From Auanema rhodensis (lineage: Eukaryota; Nematoda; Chromadorea; Rhabditida; Rhabditidae), in NCBI GenBank assembly GCA_964057225.1, contig OZ059900.1, forward strand, positions 7,326,501 through 7,390,500: 64,000 nucleotides of DNA, given 5' to 3'. Below the pieces are notes generated by a model. That model was not told the origin of the DNA and searched no databases. It saw only the letters and a program-made list of their open reading frames with translations. Position numbers and translations under genes: made by a program. Shown here in pieces: positions 1-13,572 of the stretch (within the stretch, counting starts at the first letter, position 1; each line of letters begins with the position of its first letter).

Positions 1-348
1 TTCAGGATTCATAAACTTTGACTATTTTTACATATATATGTTCAATTTTAACCACTTTGGTCAAAAAGGACCGAAAATATCAAGAATTATTGGTTTTTTG
101 GGGTTTGAAGGGCATTTTGGCTAAATCAGTCAAACTTTTGATCTTAAGCATATTTTTTTCTTCTAAAACGAGTAAATGTATGAAATACTGTCATAGAATG
201 TTCATATAGGTGTATTTTGTACGAATATCAAAACTGATTGAAATATGGGCCTTTTTATGCTCAAAACGCCATATATTCAACGATTTTGGGTACAAAACAT
301 GTGAAAACTGTATGTTTTGATCAGACCCTTTGAGATATGGATTTGAAA
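1..348 (+). repeat. Reference monomer (consensus numbering)
   Basis: This copy sets the numbering used here. It is about 30% G+C. Landmarks: a 12-bp palindrome at 30-41, an A5 run at 63-67, a T6 run at 94-99, the hypervariable T tract at 153-162, CTTAAG at 143-148, TGATCA at 318-323, and a G/C-richer patch around 320-328. It belongs to class A (T42, T122). Private or rare bases are G172 (GAGTAAA instead of GACTAAA) and T220, the latter shared with the copy at 2437. The length is close to two nucleosome repeats, a common feature of centromeric satellites, but nothing here proves positioning. I found no convincing internal half-length duplication; only the 8-mer TTTTGATC recurs (136 and 315). 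Confidence 0.9.
30..41. repeat. 12-bp TATA palindrome, one per monomer (example)
   Basis: ACATATATATGT reads the same on both strands and is present at positions 30-41 of nearly every monomer. Visible exceptions are near 27177 (ACATTTAT), 35524 (ACATGTAT) and 44917 (TATATATATATG). It could melt easily or bind a dimeric protein, but no specific factor can be named from the sequence. Confidence 0.8.
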
Positions 349-3300
349 TTCAGGATTCATAAACTTTGACTATTTTTACATATATATGTCCAATTTTAAC
401 CACTTTGGTCAAAAAGGACCGAAAATATCAAGAATTATTGGTTTTTTGGGGTTTGAAGGACATTTTGGCTAAATCAGTCAAACTTTTGATCTTAAGCATA
501 TTTTTTTCTTCTAAAACGACTAAATGTATGAAATACTGTCAAAGAATGTTCATATAGGTGTATTTTGCACGAATATCAAAACTGATTGAAATATGGGCCT
601 TTTTATGCTCAAAACGCCATATATTCAACGATTTTGGGTACAAAACATGTGAAAACTGTATGTTTTGATCAGACCCTTTGAGATATGGATTTGAAATTCA
701 GGATTCATAAACTTTGACTATTTTTACATATATATGTTCAATTGTAACCACTTTGGTCAAAAAGGACCGAAAATATCAAGAATTATTGGTTTTTTGGGGT
801 TTGAAGGGCATTTTGGCTCAATCAGACAAACTGTTGATCTTAAGCATATTTTTTTCTTCTAAAACGACTAAATGTATGAAATACTGTCGAAGAATGTTCA
901 TATAGGTGTATTTTGCACGAATATCAAAACTGATTGAAATATGGGCCTTTTTATGCTCAAAACGCCATATATTCAACGATTTTGGGTACAAAACATGTGA
1001 AAACTGTATGTTTTGATCAGACCCTTTGAGATATGGATTTGAATTTGAGGATTCATAAACTTTGACTATTTTCACATATATATGTTCAATTTTAACCACT
1101 TTGGTCAAAAAGGACCGAAAATATCAAGAATTATTGGTTTTTTGGGGTTTGAAGGGCATTTTGGCAAAATCAGTCAAACTTTTGATCTTAAGCATATTTT
1201 TTTCTTCTAAAACGACTAAATGTATGAAATACTGTCATAGAATGTTCATATAGGTGTATTTTGCACGAATATCAAAACTGATTGAAATATGGGCCTTTTT
1301 ATGCTCAAAACGCCATATATTCAACGATTTTGGGTTCAAAACATGTGAAAACTGTATGTTTTGATCAGACCCTTTGAGATATGGATTTGAAATTCAGGAT
1401 TCATAAACTTTGACTATTTTTACATATATATGTTCAATTTTAACCACTTTGGTCAAAAAGGACCGAAAATATCAAGAATTATTGGTTTTTTGGGGTTTGA
1501 AGGGCATTTTGGCTAAATCAGTCAAACTTTTGATCTTAAGCATATTTTTTTCTTCTAAAACGACTAAATGTATGAAATACTGTCATAGAATGTTCATATA
1601 GGTGTATTTTGCACGAATATCAAAACTGATTGAAATATGGGCCTTTTTATGCTCAAAACGCCATATATTCAACGATTTTGGGTACAAAACATGTGAAAAC
1701 TGTATGTTTTGATCAGACCCTTTGAGATATGGATTTGAAATTCAGGATTCATAAACTTCGACTATTTCTACATATATATGTCCAATTTTAACCACTTTGG
1801 TCAAAAAGGACCGAAAATATCAAGAATTATTGGTTTTTTGGGGTTTGAAGGGCATTTTGGCAAAATCAGTCAAACTTTTGATCTTAAGCATATTTTTTTT
1901 TTCTAAAACGACTAAATGTATGAAATACTGTCAAAGAATGTTCATATAGGTGTATTTTGCACGAATATCAAAACTGATTGAAATATGGGCCTTTTTATGC
2001 TCAAAACGCCATATATTCAACGATTTTGGGTACGAAACATGTGAAAACTGTATGTTTTGATCAGACCCTTTGAGATATGGATTTGAAATTCAGGATTCAT
2101 AAACTTTGACTATTTTTACATATATATGTCCAATTTTAACCACTTTGGTCAAAAAGGACCGAAAATATCAAGAATTATTGGTTTTTTGGGGTTTGAAGGG
2201 CATTTTGGCAAAATCAGTCAAACTTTTGATCTTAAGCATATTTTTTTCTTCTAAAACGACTAAATGTATGAAATACTGTCATAGAATGTTCATATAGGTG
2301 TATTTTGCACGAATATCAAAACTGATTGAAATATGGGCCTTTTTATGTTCAAAACGCCATATATTCAACGATTTTGGGTACAAAACATGTGAAAACTGTA
2401 TGTTTTGATCAGACCCTTTGAGATATGGATTTGGAATTCAGGATTCATAAACTTTGACTATTTTTACATATATATGTTCAATTTTAACCACTTTGGTCAA
2501 AAAGGACCGAAAATATCAAGAATTATTGGTTTTTTGGGGTTTGAAGGGCATTTTGGCTAAATCAGTCAAACTTTTGATCTTAAGCATATTTTTTTCTTCT
2601 AAAACGACTAAATGTATGAAATACTGTCATAGAATGTTCATATAGGTGTATTTTGTACGAATATCAAAACTGATTGAAATATGGGCCTTTTTATGCTCAA
2701 AACGCCATATATTCAACGATTTTGGGTACAAAACATGTGAAAACTGTATGTTTTGATCAGACCCTTTGAGATATGGATTTGAAATTCAGGATTCATAAAC
2801 TTTGACTATTTTTACATATATATGTCCAATTTTAACCACTTTGGTCAAAAAGGACCGAAAATATCAAGAATTATTGGTTTTTTGGGGTTTGAAGGACATT
2901 TTGGCTAAATCAGTCAAACTTTTGATCTTAAGCATATTTTTTTCTTCTAAAACGACTAAATGTATGAAATACTGTCAAAGAATGTTCATATAGGTGTATT
3001 TTGCACGAATATCAAAACTGATTGAAATATGGGCCTTTTTATGCTCAAAACGCCATATATTCAACGATTTTGGGTACAAAACATGTGAAAACTGTATGTT
3101 TTGATCAGACCCTTTGAGATATGGATTTGAAATTCAGGATTCATAAACTTTGACTATTTTTACATATATATGTTCAATTGTAACCACTTTGGTCAAAAAG
3201 GACCGAAAATATCAAGAATTATTGGTTTTTTGGGGTTTGAAGGGCATTTTGGCTAAATCAGTCAAACTTTTGATCTTAAGCATATTTTTTTCTTCTAAAA

Positions 3301-3480
3301 CGACTAAATGTATGAAATACTGTCATAGAATGTTGATATAGGTGTATTTTGCACGAATATCAAAACTGATTGAAATATGGGCCTTTTTATGTTCAAAACG
3401 CCATATATTCAACGATTTTGGGTACAAAACATGTGAAAACTGTATGTTTTGATCAGACCCTTTGAGATATGGATTTGAAA

Positions 3481-6264
3481 TTCAGGATTCATAAACTTTG
3501 ACTATTTTTACATATATATGTTCAATTGTAACCACTTTGGTCAAAAAGGACCGAAAATATCAAGAATTATTGGTTTTTTGGGGTTTGAAGGGCATTTTGG
3601 CTAAATCAGTCAAACTTTTGATCTTAAGCATATTTTTTTCTTCTAAAACGACTAAATGTATGAAATACTGTCATAGAATGTTGATATAGGTGTATTTTGC
3701 ACGAATATCAAAACTGATTGAAATATGGGCCTTTTTATGCTCAAAACGCCATATATTCAACGATTTTGGGTACAAAACATGTGAAAACTGTATGTTTTGA
3801 TCAGACCCTTTGAGATATGGATTTGAAATTCAGGATTCATAAACTTTGACTATTTTTACATATATATGTCCAATTTTAACCACTTTGGTCAAAAAGGACC
3901 GAAAATATCAAGAATTATTGGTTTTTTGGGGTTTGAAGGACATTTTGGCTAAATCAGTCAAACTTTTGATCTTAAGCATATTTTTTTCTTCTAAAACGAC
4001 TAAATGTATGAAATACGGTCGAAGAATGTTCATATAGGTGTATTTTGCACGAATATCAAAACTGATTGAAATATGGGCCTTTTTATGCTCAAAACGCCAT
4101 ATATTCAACGATTTTGGGTACAAAACATGTGAAAACTGTATGTTTTGATCAGACCCTTTGAGATATGGATTTGAAATTCAGGATTCATAAACTTTGACTA
4201 TTTTTACATATATATGTTCAATTGTAACCACTTTGGTCAAAAAGGACCGAAAATATCAAGAATTATTGGTTTTTTGGGGTTTGAAGGGCATTTTGGCTAA
4301 ATCAGTCAAACTTTTGATCTTAAGCATATTTTTTTCTTCTAAAACGACTAAATGTATGAAATACTGTCATAGAATGTTGATATAGGTGTATTTTGCACGA
4401 ATATCAAAACTGATTGAAATATGGGCCTTTTTATGTTCAAAACGCCATATATTCAACGATTTTGGGTACAAAACATGTGAAAACTGTATGTTTTGATCAG
4501 ATCCTTTGAGATATGGATTTGAAATTCAGGATTCATAAACTTTGACTATTTTCACATATATATGTCCAATTTCAACCACTTTGGTCAAAAAGGACCGAAA
4601 ATATCAAGAATTATTGGTTTTTTGGGGTTTGAAGGGCATTTTGGCTGAATCAGTCAAACTTTTGATCTTAAGCATATTTTTTTTTTCTAAAACGACTAAA
4701 TGTATGAAATACTGTCATAGAATGTTCATATAGGTGTATTTTGCACGAATATCAAAACTGATTGAAATATGGGCCTTTTTATGCTCAAAACGCCATATAT
4801 TCAACGATTTTGGGTACAAAACATGTGAAAACTGTATGTTTTGATCAGACCCTTTGAGATATGGATTTGAAATTCAGGATTCATAAACTTTGACTATTTT
4901 TACATATATATGTTCAATTGTAACCACTTTGGTCAAAAAGGACCGAAAATATCAAGAATTATTGGTTTTTTGGGGTTTGAAGGGCATTTTGGCTAAATCA
5001 GTCAAACTTTTGATCTTAAGCATATTTTTTTCTTCTAAAACGACTAAATGTATGAAATACTGTCATAGAATGTTGATATAGGTGTATTTTGCACGAATAT
5101 CAAAACTGATTGAAATATGGGCCTTTTTATGCTCAAAACGCCATATATTCAACGATTTTGGGTACAAAACATGTGAAAACTGTATGTTTTGATCAGACCC
5201 TTTGAGATATGGATTTGAAATTCAGGATTCATAAACTTTGACTATTTTTACATATATATGTCCAATTTTAACCACTTTGGTCAAAAAGGACCGAAAATAT
5301 CAAGAATTATTGGTTTTTTGGGGTTTGAAGGACATTTTGGCTAAATCAGTCAAACTTTTGATCTTAAGCATATTTTTTTCTTCTAAAACGACTAAATGTA
5401 TGAAATACGGTCGAAGAATGTTCATATAGGTGTATTTTGCACGAATATCAAAACTGATTGAAATATGGGCCTTTTTATGCTCAAAACGCCATATATTCAA
5501 CGATTTTGGGTACAAAACATGTGAAAACTGTATGTTTTGATCAGACCCTTTGAGATATGGATTTGAAATTCAGGATTCATAAACTTTGACTATTTTTACA
5601 TATATATGTTCAATTGTAACCACTTTGGTCAAAAAGGACCGAAAATATCAAGAATTATTGGTTTTTTGGGGTTTGAAGGGCATTTTGGCTAAATCAGTCA
5701 AACTTTTGATCTTAAGCATATTTTTTTCTTCTAAAACGACTAAATGTATGAAATACTGTCATAGAATGTTGATATAGGTGTATTTTGCACGAATATCAAA
5801 ACTGATTGAAATATGGGCCTTTTTATGTTCAAAACGCCATATATTCAACGATTTTGGGTACAAAACATGTGAAAACTGTATGTTTTGATCAGACCCTTTG
5901 AGATATGGATTTGAAATTCAGGATTCATAAACTTTGACTATTTTTACATATATATGTTCAATTTTAACCACTATGGTCAAAAAGGACCGAAAATATCAAG
6001 AATTATTGGTTTTTTGGGGTTTGAAGGGCATTTTGGCAAAATCAGTCAAACTTTTGATCTTAAGCATATTTTTTTCTTCTAAAACGACTAAATGTATGAA
6101 ATACTGTCATAGAATGTTCATATAGGTGTATTTTGCACGAATATCAAAACTGATTGAAATATGGGCCTTTTTATGCTCAAAACGCCATATATTCAACGAT
6201 TTTGGGTACAAAACATGTGAAAACTGTATGTTTTGATCAGACCCTTTGAGATATGGATTTGAAA
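3481..6264 (+). repeat. Imperfect 4-monomer HOR, two copies
   Basis: Units 3481-4872 and 4873-6264 lie 1392 bp apart (4 x 348). The first three monomers match: G with C260, then F with G189 and GA at 193-194, then G with T260. The fourth differs: class H at 4525 (C29, C49, G123, ten T's) but an A57/A122 form at 5917. The distinctive F variant occurs only at 3829 and 5221 in this window, which makes the pairing secure. The non-matching fourth member suggests an exchange after the duplication. Confidence 0.8.
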
Positions 6265-9048
6265 TTCAGGATTCATAAACTTTGACTATTTTCACATATA
6301 TATGTCCAATTTCAACCACTTTGGTCAAAAAGGACCGAAAATATCAAGAATTATTGGTTTTTTGGGGTTTGAAGGGCATTTTGGCTGAATCAGTCAAACT
6401 TTTGATCTTAAGCATATTTTTTTTTTCTAAAACGACTAAATGTATGAAATACTGTCATAGAATGTTCATATAGGTGTATTTTGCACGAATATCAAAACTG
6501 ATTGAAATATGGGCCTTTTTATGCTCAAAACGCCATATATTCAACGATTTTGGGTACAAAACATGTGAAAACTGTATGTTTTGATCAGACCCTTTGAGAT
6601 ATGGATTTGAAATTCAGGATTCATAAACTTTGACTATTTTTACATATATATGTTCAATTGTAACCACTTTGGTCAAAAAGGACCGAAAATATCAAGAATT
6701 ATTGGTTTTTTGGGGTTTGAAGGGCATTTTGGCTAAATCAGTCAAACTTTTGATCTTAAGCATATTTTTTTCTTCTAAAACGACTAAATGTATGAAATAC
6801 TGTCATAGAATGTTGATACAGGTGTATTTTGCACGAATATCAAAACTGATTGAAATATGGGCCTTTTTATGCTCAAAACGCCATATATTCAACGATTTTG
6901 GGTACAAAACATGTGAAAACTGTATGTTTTGATCAGACCCTTTGAGATATGGATTTGGAATTCAGGATTCATAAACTTTGACTATTTTCACATATATATG
7001 TTCAATTTTAACCACTTTGGTCAAAAAGGACCGAAAATATCAAGAATTATTGGTTTTTTGGGGTTTGAAGGGCATTTTGGCTAAATCAGTCAAACTTTTG
7101 ATCTTAAGCATATTTTTTTCTTCTAAAACGACTAAATGTATGAAATACTGTCATAGAATGTTCATATAGGTGTATTTTGCACGAATATCAAAACTGATTG
7201 AAATATGGGCCTTTTTATGCTCAAAACGCCATATATTCAACGATTTTGGGTACAAAACATGTGAAAACTGTATGTTTTGATCAGACCCTTTGAGATATGG
7301 ATTTGAAATTCAGGATTCATAAACTTTGACTATTTTTACATATATATGTTCAATTGTAACCACTTTGGTCAAAAAGGACCGAAAATATCAAGAATTATTG
7401 GTTTTTTGGGGTTTGAAGGGCATTTTGGCTAAATCAGTCAAACTTTTGATCTTAAGCATATTTTTTTCTTCTAAAACGACTAAATGTATGAAATACTGTC
7501 ATAGAATGTTGATATAGGTGTATTTTGCACGAATATCAAAACTGATTGAAATATGGGCCTTTTTATGTTCAAAACGCCATATATTCAACGATTTTGGGTA
7601 CAAAACATGTGAAAACTGTATGTTTTGATCAGACCCTTTGAGATATGGATTTGAAATTCAGGATTCATAAACTTTGACTATTTTTACATATATATGTTCA
7701 ATTTTAACCACTATGGTCAAAAAGGACCGAAAATATCAAGAATTATTGGTTTTTTGGGGTTTGAAGGGCATTTTGGCAAAATCAGTCAAACTTTTGATCT
7801 TAAGCATATTTTTTTCTTCTAAAACGACTAAATGTATGAAATACTGTCATAGAATGTTCATATAGGTGTATTTTGCACGAATATCAAAACTGATTGAAAT
7901 ATGGGCCTTTTTATGCTCAAAACGCCATATATTCAACGATTTTGGGTACAAAACATGTGAAAACTGTATGTTTTGATCAGACCCTTTGAGATATGGATTT
8001 GAAATTCAGGATTCATAAACTTTGACTATTTTCACATATATATGTCCAATTTCAACCACTTTGGTCAAAAAGGACCGAAAATATCAAGAATTATTGGTTT
8101 TTTGGGGTTTGAAGGGCATTTTGGCTGAATCAGTCAAACTTTTGATCTTAAGCATATTTTTTTTTTCTAAAACGACTAAATGTATGAAATACTGTCATAG
8201 AATGTTCATATAGGTGTATTTTGCACGAATATCAAAACTGATTGAAATATGGGCCTTTTTATGCTCAAAACGCCATATATTCAACGATTTTGGGTACAAA
8301 ACATGTGAAAACTGTATGTTTTGATCAGACCCTTTGAGATATGGATTTGAAATTCAGGATTCATAAACTTTGACTATTTTTACATATATATGTTCAATTG
8401 TAACCACTTTGGTCAAAAAGGACCGAAAATATCAAGAATTATTGGTTTTTTGGGGTTTGAAGGGCATTTTGGCTAAATCAGTCAAACTTTTGATCTTAAG
8501 CATATTTTTTTCTTCTAAAACGACTAAATGTATGAAATACTGTCATAGAATGTTGATACAGGTGTATTTTGCACGAATATCAAAACTGATTGAAATATGG
8601 GCCTTTTTATGCTCAAAACGCCATATATTCAACGATTTTGGGTACAAAACATGTGAAAACTGTATGTTTTGATCAGACCCTTTGAGATATGGATTTGGAA
8701 TTCAGGATTCATAAACTTTGACTATTTTCACATATATATGTTCAATTTTAACCACTTTGGTCAAAAAGGACCGAAAATATCAAGAATTATTGGTTTTTTG
8801 GGGTTTGAAGGGCATTTTGGCTAAATCAGTCAAACTTTTGATCTTAAGCATATTTTTTTCTTCTAAAACGACTAAATGTATGAAATACTGTCATAGAATG
8901 TTCATATAGGTGTATTTTGCACGAATATCAAAACTGATTGAAATATGGGCCTTTTTATGCTCAAAACGCCATATATTCAACGATTTTGGGTACAAAACAT
9001 GTGAAAACTGTATGTTTTGATCAGACCCTTTGAGATATGGATTTGAAA
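5569..9048 (+). repeat. 5-monomer HOR, two tandem copies (1740 bp each)
   Basis: Units 5569-7308 and 7309-9048 have the same five members in the same order: G with T260; an A57/A122 form; H (C29, C42, C49, G123, ten T's); G with G203, C207 and G346; A with C29. I saw no difference between the two units at any diagnostic site, so the duplication looks recent. C207 changes the TAG that ends the 63-codon frame to CAG, so the fourth member carries a longer open frame (100 codons); this is a side effect and not evidence of coding. The first unit overlaps the end of the preceding 4-monomer pair. Confidence 0.88.
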
Positions 9049-11484
9049 TTCAGGATTCATAAACTTTGACTATTTTTACATATATATGTCCAATTTTAAC
9101 CACTTTGGTCAAAAAGGACCGAAAATATCAAGAATTATTGGTTTTTTGGGGTTTGAAGGACATTTTGGCTAAATCAGTCAAACTTTTGATCTTAAGCATA
9201 TTTTTTTCTTCTAAAACGACTAAATGTATGAAATACTGTCATAGAATGTTCATATAGGTGTATTTTGCACGAATATCAAAACTGATTGAAATATGGGCCT
9301 TTTTATGTTCAAAACGCCATATATTCAACGATTTTGGGTACAAAACATGTGAAAACTGTATGTTTTGATCAGACCCTTTGAGATATGGATTTGAAATTCA
9401 GGATTCATAAACTTTGACTATTTTTACATATATATGTCCAATTTTAACCACTTTGGTCAAAAAGGACCGAAAATATCAAGAATTATTGGTTTTTTGGGGA
9501 TTGAAGGGCATTTTGGCAAAATCAGTCAAACTTTTGATCTTAAGCATATTTTTTTCTTCTAAAACGACTAAATGTATGAAATACTGTCATAGAATGTTCA
9601 TATAGGTGTATTTTGCACGAATATCAAAACTGATTGAAATATGGGCCTTTTTATGCTCAAAACGCCATATATTCAACGATTTTGGGTACAAAACATGTGA
9701 AAACTGTATGTTTTGATCAGACCCTTTGAGATATGGATTTGAAATTCAGGATTCATAAACTTCGACTATTTCTACATATATATGTCCAATTTTAACCACT
9801 TTGGTCAAAAAGGACCGAAAATATCAAGAATTATTGGTTTTTTGGGGTTTGAAGGACATTTTGGCTAAATCAGTCAAACTTTTGATCTTAAGCATATTTT
9901 TTTCTTCTAAAACGACTAAATGTATGAAATACTGTCAAAGAATGTTCATATAGGTGTATTTTGCACGAATATCAAAACTGATTGAAATATGGGCCTTTTT
10001 ATGCTCAAAACGCCATATATTCAACGATTTTGGGTACAAAACATGTGAAAACTGTATGTTTTGATCAGACCCTTTGAGATATGGATTTGAAATTAGGGAT
10101 TCATAAACTTCGACTATTTCTACATATATATGTCCAATTTTAACCACTTTGGTCAAAAAGGACCGAAAATATCAAGAATTATTGGTTTTTTGGGGTTTGA
10201 AGGACATTTTGGCAAAATCAGTCAAACTTTTGATCTTAAGCATATTTTTTTCTTCTAAAACGACTAAATGTATGAAATACTGTCATAGAATGTTCATATA
10301 GGTGTATTTTGCACGAATATCAAAACTGATTGAAATATGGGCCTTTTTATGTTCAAAACGCCATATATTCAACGATTTTGGGTACAAAACATGTGAAAAC
10401 TGTATGTTTTGATCAGACCCTTTGAGATATGGATTTGAAATTCAGGATTCATAAACTTTGACTATTTTTACATATATATGTCCAATTTTAACCACTTTGG
10501 TCAAAAAGGACAGAAAATATCAAGAATTATTGGTTTTTTGGGGATTGAAGGGCATTTTGGCAAAATCAGTCAAACTTTTGATCTTAAGCATATTTTTTTC
10601 TTCTAAAACGACTAAATGTATGAAATACTGTCATAGAATGTTCATATAGGTGTATTTTGCACGAATATCAAAACTGATTGAAATATGGGCCTTTTTATGC
10701 TCAAAACGCCATATATTCAACGATTTTGGGTTCAAAACATGTGAAAACTGTATGTTTTGATCAGACCCTTTGAGATATGGATTTGAAATTCAGGATTCAT
10801 AAACTTTGACTATTTTTACATATATATGTCCAATTTTAACCACTTTGGTCAAAAAGGACCGAAAATATCAAGAATTATTGGTTTTTTGGGGTTTGAAGGG
10901 CATTTTGGCTAAATCAGTCAAACTTTTGATCTTAAGCATATTTTTTTCTTCTAAAACGACTAAATGTATGAAATACTGTCATAGAATGTTCATATAGGTG
11001 TATTTTGCACGAATATCAAAACTGATTGAAATATGGGCCTTTTTATGCTCAAAACGCCATATATTCAACGATTTTGGGTTCAAAACATGTGAAAACTGTA
11101 TGTTTTGATCAGACCCTTTGAGATATGGATTTGAAATTCAGGATTCATAAACTTTGACTATTTTTACATATATATGTCCAATTTTAACCACTTTGGTCAA
11201 AAAGGACCGAAAATATCAAGAATTATTGGTTTTTTGGGGATTGAAGGGCATTTTGGCAAAATCAGTCAAACTTTTGATCTTAAGCATATTTTTTTCTTCT
11301 AAAACGACTAAATGTATGAAATACTGTCATAGAATGTTCATATAGGTGTATTTTGCACGAATATCAAAACTGATTGAAATATGGGCCTTTTTATGCTCAA
11401 AACGCCATATATTCAACGATTTTGGGTACAAAACATGTGAAAACTGTATGTTTTGATCAGACCCTTTGAGATATGGATTTGAAA
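8701..11484 (+). repeat. 8-monomer block, left copy (2784 bp)
   Basis: Members are A with C29 (8701), F with T260 (9049), D (9397), C19/C28 with A112 and A194 (9745), a copy opening with a changed junction (AGGG near 10095) and C19/C28/A112/A122/T260 (10093), D with A72 and T292 (10441), C42/T122/T292 (10789), and D (11137). The same eight occur in the same order at 13573-16356, 4872 bp (14 monomers) away, with no difference seen at diagnostic sites. The match extends left into the right half of the monomer at 8353, where G203, C207 and G346 are shared with the monomer at 13225. Confidence 0.87.
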
Positions 11485-11832
11485 TTCAGGATTCATAAAC
11501 TTCGACTATTTCTACATATATATGTCCAATTTTAACCACTTTGGTCAAAAAGGACCGAAAATATCAAGAATTATTGGTTTTTTGGGGTTTGAAGGACATT
11601 TTGGCTAAATCAGTCAAACTTTTGATCTTAAGCATATTTTTTTCTTCTAAAACGACTAAATGTATGAAATACTGTCATAGAATGTTGATACAGGTGTATT
11701 TTGCACGAATATCAAAACTGATTGAAATATGGGCCTTTTTATGCTCAAAACGCCATATATTCAACGATTTTGGGTACAAAACATGTGAAAACTGTATGTT
11801 TTGATCAGACCCTTTGAGATATGGATTTGGAA
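11485..11832 (+). repeat. Mosaic monomer: C19/C28/A112 head, G203/C207/G346 tail
   Basis: The left part carries C19, C28, C42 and A112, as in the monomer at 9745. The right part carries T194, G203, C207 and G346, as in the monomer at 8353. The switch lies between positions 112 and 194. An identical mosaic occurs at 13225-13572. The simplest reading is a crossover inside the monomer followed by duplication of the product. Confidence 0.8.
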
Positions 11833-12180
11833 TTCAGGATTCATAAACTTTGACTATTTTCACATATATATGTTCAATTTTAACCACTTTGGTCAAAAAG
11901 GACCGAAAATATCAAGAATTATTGGTTTTTTGGGGTTTGAAGGGCATTTTGGCTAAATCAGTCAAACTTTTGATCTTAAGCATATTTTTTTCTTCTAAAA
12001 CGACTAAATGTATGAAATACTGTCATAGAATGTTGATACAGGTGTATTTTGCACGAATATCAAAACTGATTGAAATATGGGCCTTTTTATGCTCAAAACG
12101 CCATATATTCAACGATTTTGGGTACAAAACATGTGAAAACTGTATGTTTTGATCAGACCCTTTGAGATATGGATTTGGAA

Positions 12181-12528
12181 TTCAGGATTCATAAACTTTG
12201 ACTATTTTCACATATATATGTTCAATTTTAACCACTTTGGTCAAAAAGGACCGAAAATATCAAGAATTATTGGTTTTTTGGGGTTTGAAGGGCATTTTGG
12301 CTAAATCAGTCAAACTTTTGATCTTAAGCATATTTTTTTCTTCTAAAACGACTAAATGTATGAAATACTGTCAAAGAATGTTCATATAGGTGTATTTTGC
12401 ACGAATATCAAAACTGATTGAAATATGGGCCTTTTTATGCTCAAAACGCCATATATTCAACGATTTTGGGTACAAAACATGTGAAAACTGTATGTTTTGA
12501 TCAGACCCTTTGAGATATGGATTTGAAA
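12181..12528 (+). repeat. Mosaic monomer: class A (C29) head, A194 tail
   Basis: The left part has C29, T42, G112 and T122, as at 8701. The right part has A194 and leads into the unusual AGGG junction of the next monomer, as happens after 9745. The switch lies between 112 and 194, the same interval as in the monomer at 11485 but joining a different left parent to the 9745-type right part. Confidence 0.75.
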
Positions 12529-13572
12529 TTAGGGATTCATAAACTTCGACTATTTCTACATATATATGTCCAATTTTAACCACTTTGGTCAAAAAGGACC
12601 GAAAATATCAAGAATTATTGGTTTTTTGGGGTTTGAAGGACATTTTGGCAAAATCAGTCAAACTTTTGATCTTAAGCATATTTTTTTCTTCTAAAACGAC
12701 TAAATGTATGAAATACTGTCATAGAATGTTCATATAGGTGTATTTTGCACGAATATCAAAACTGATTGAAATATGGGCCTTTTTATGTTCAAAACGCCAT
12801 ATATTCAACGATTTTGGGTACAAAACATGTGAAAACTGTATGTTTTGATCAGACCCTTTGAGATATGGATTTGAAATTCAGGATTCATAAACTTTGACTA
12901 TTTTTACATATATATGTCCAATTTTAACCACTTTGGTCAAAAAGGACAGAAAATATCAAGAATTATTGGTTTTTTGGGGATTGAAGGGCATTTTGGCAAA
13001 ATCAGTCAAACTTTTGATCTTAAGCATATTTTTTTCTTCTAAAACGACTAAATGTATGAAATACTGTCATAGAATGTTCATATAGGTGTATTTTGCACGA
13101 ATATCAAAACTGATTGAAATATGGGCCTTTTTATGCTCAAAACGCCATATATTCAACGATTTTGGGTACAAAACATGTGAAAACTGTATGTTTTGATCAG
13201 ACCCTTTGAGATATGGATTTGAAATTCAGGATTCATAAACTTCGACTATTTCTACATATATATGTCCAATTTTAACCACTTTGGTCAAAAAGGACCGAAA
13301 ATATCAAGAATTATTGGTTTTTTGGGGTTTGAAGGACATTTTGGCTAAATCAGTCAAACTTTTGATCTTAAGCATATTTTTTTCTTCTAAAACGACTAAA
13401 TGTATGAAATACTGTCATAGAATGTTGATACAGGTGTATTTTGCACGAATATCAAAACTGATTGAAATATGGGCCTTTTTATGCTCAAAACGCCATATAT
13501 TCAACGATTTTGGGTACAAAACATGTGAAAACTGTATGTTTTGATCAGACCCTTTGAGATATGGATTTGGAA

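Larger units (their letters stand above)
1..3480 (+). repeat. Left segment: ten mixed monomers with a 7-monomer echo
   Basis: Monomers start at 1, 349, 697, 1045, 1393, 1741, 2089, 2437, 2785 and 3133. Their classes are A, F (with A194), G, A (C29, A122, T292), A, a C19/C28 form with ten T's and G294, a C42/A122 form, A, F (with A194), G. The first three resemble copies 8 to 10 at a displacement of 2436 bp (7 x 348): copies 1 and 2437 share T220, copies 349 and 2785 share A112 with A194, and copies 697 and 3133 share G48. Copy 697 has private changes (C123, altered bases near 128-137, GA at 193-194), so the resemblance fades in its right half. Confidence 0.75.
11485..13572 (+). repeat. Junction zone of mosaic monomers between the 8-monomer blocks
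   Basis: Six monomers (11485, 11833, 12181, 12529, 12877, 13225) separate the duplicated blocks. Five are mosaics of classes found intact to the left. 11485 and 13225 begin like 9745 and end like 8353. 11833 begins like 8701 and ends like 8353. 12181 begins like 8701 and ends like 9745. 12877 begins like 10441 (A72) and ends like 9397 or 11137 (A292). Only 12529 is an unaltered match, to 10093. 11485 and 13225 are 1740 bp apart. This zone looks like the scar of several unequal exchanges. Confidence 0.8.

Noticed and set aside
18-209. A 63-codon open frame repeated in most monomers (18-209, 366-557 and so on)
   Set aside because: It starts at TTG, not ATG, directly after an in-frame TAA. The C19 variant removes the start and T-tract losses shift the frame. 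Replacement and silent changes are mixed, and the frame resembles no known protein. It persists because the copies are nearly identical.
63-256. Phased A/T tracts that could bend the DNA (63-67, 94-99, 153-159, 252-256)
   Set aside because: Only the first pair is spaced by a whole number of helical turns (about 31 bases); the others are not clearly in phase, so curvature is not supported.
136-322. Internal half-length duplication within the monomer (TTTTGATC at 136 and 315, 179 bases apart)
   Set aside because: The match does not extend beyond eight bases on either side, which is easily expected by chance in 30% G+C DNA.
6630-6932. 100-codon extensions of the same frame (6630, 8370, 11850) and 87-codon forms (11541, 13281)
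   Set aside because: C207 turns the usual TAG stop into CAG, so the frame runs on into satellite sequence. This is a by-product of one diagnostic base shared by duplicated monomers.
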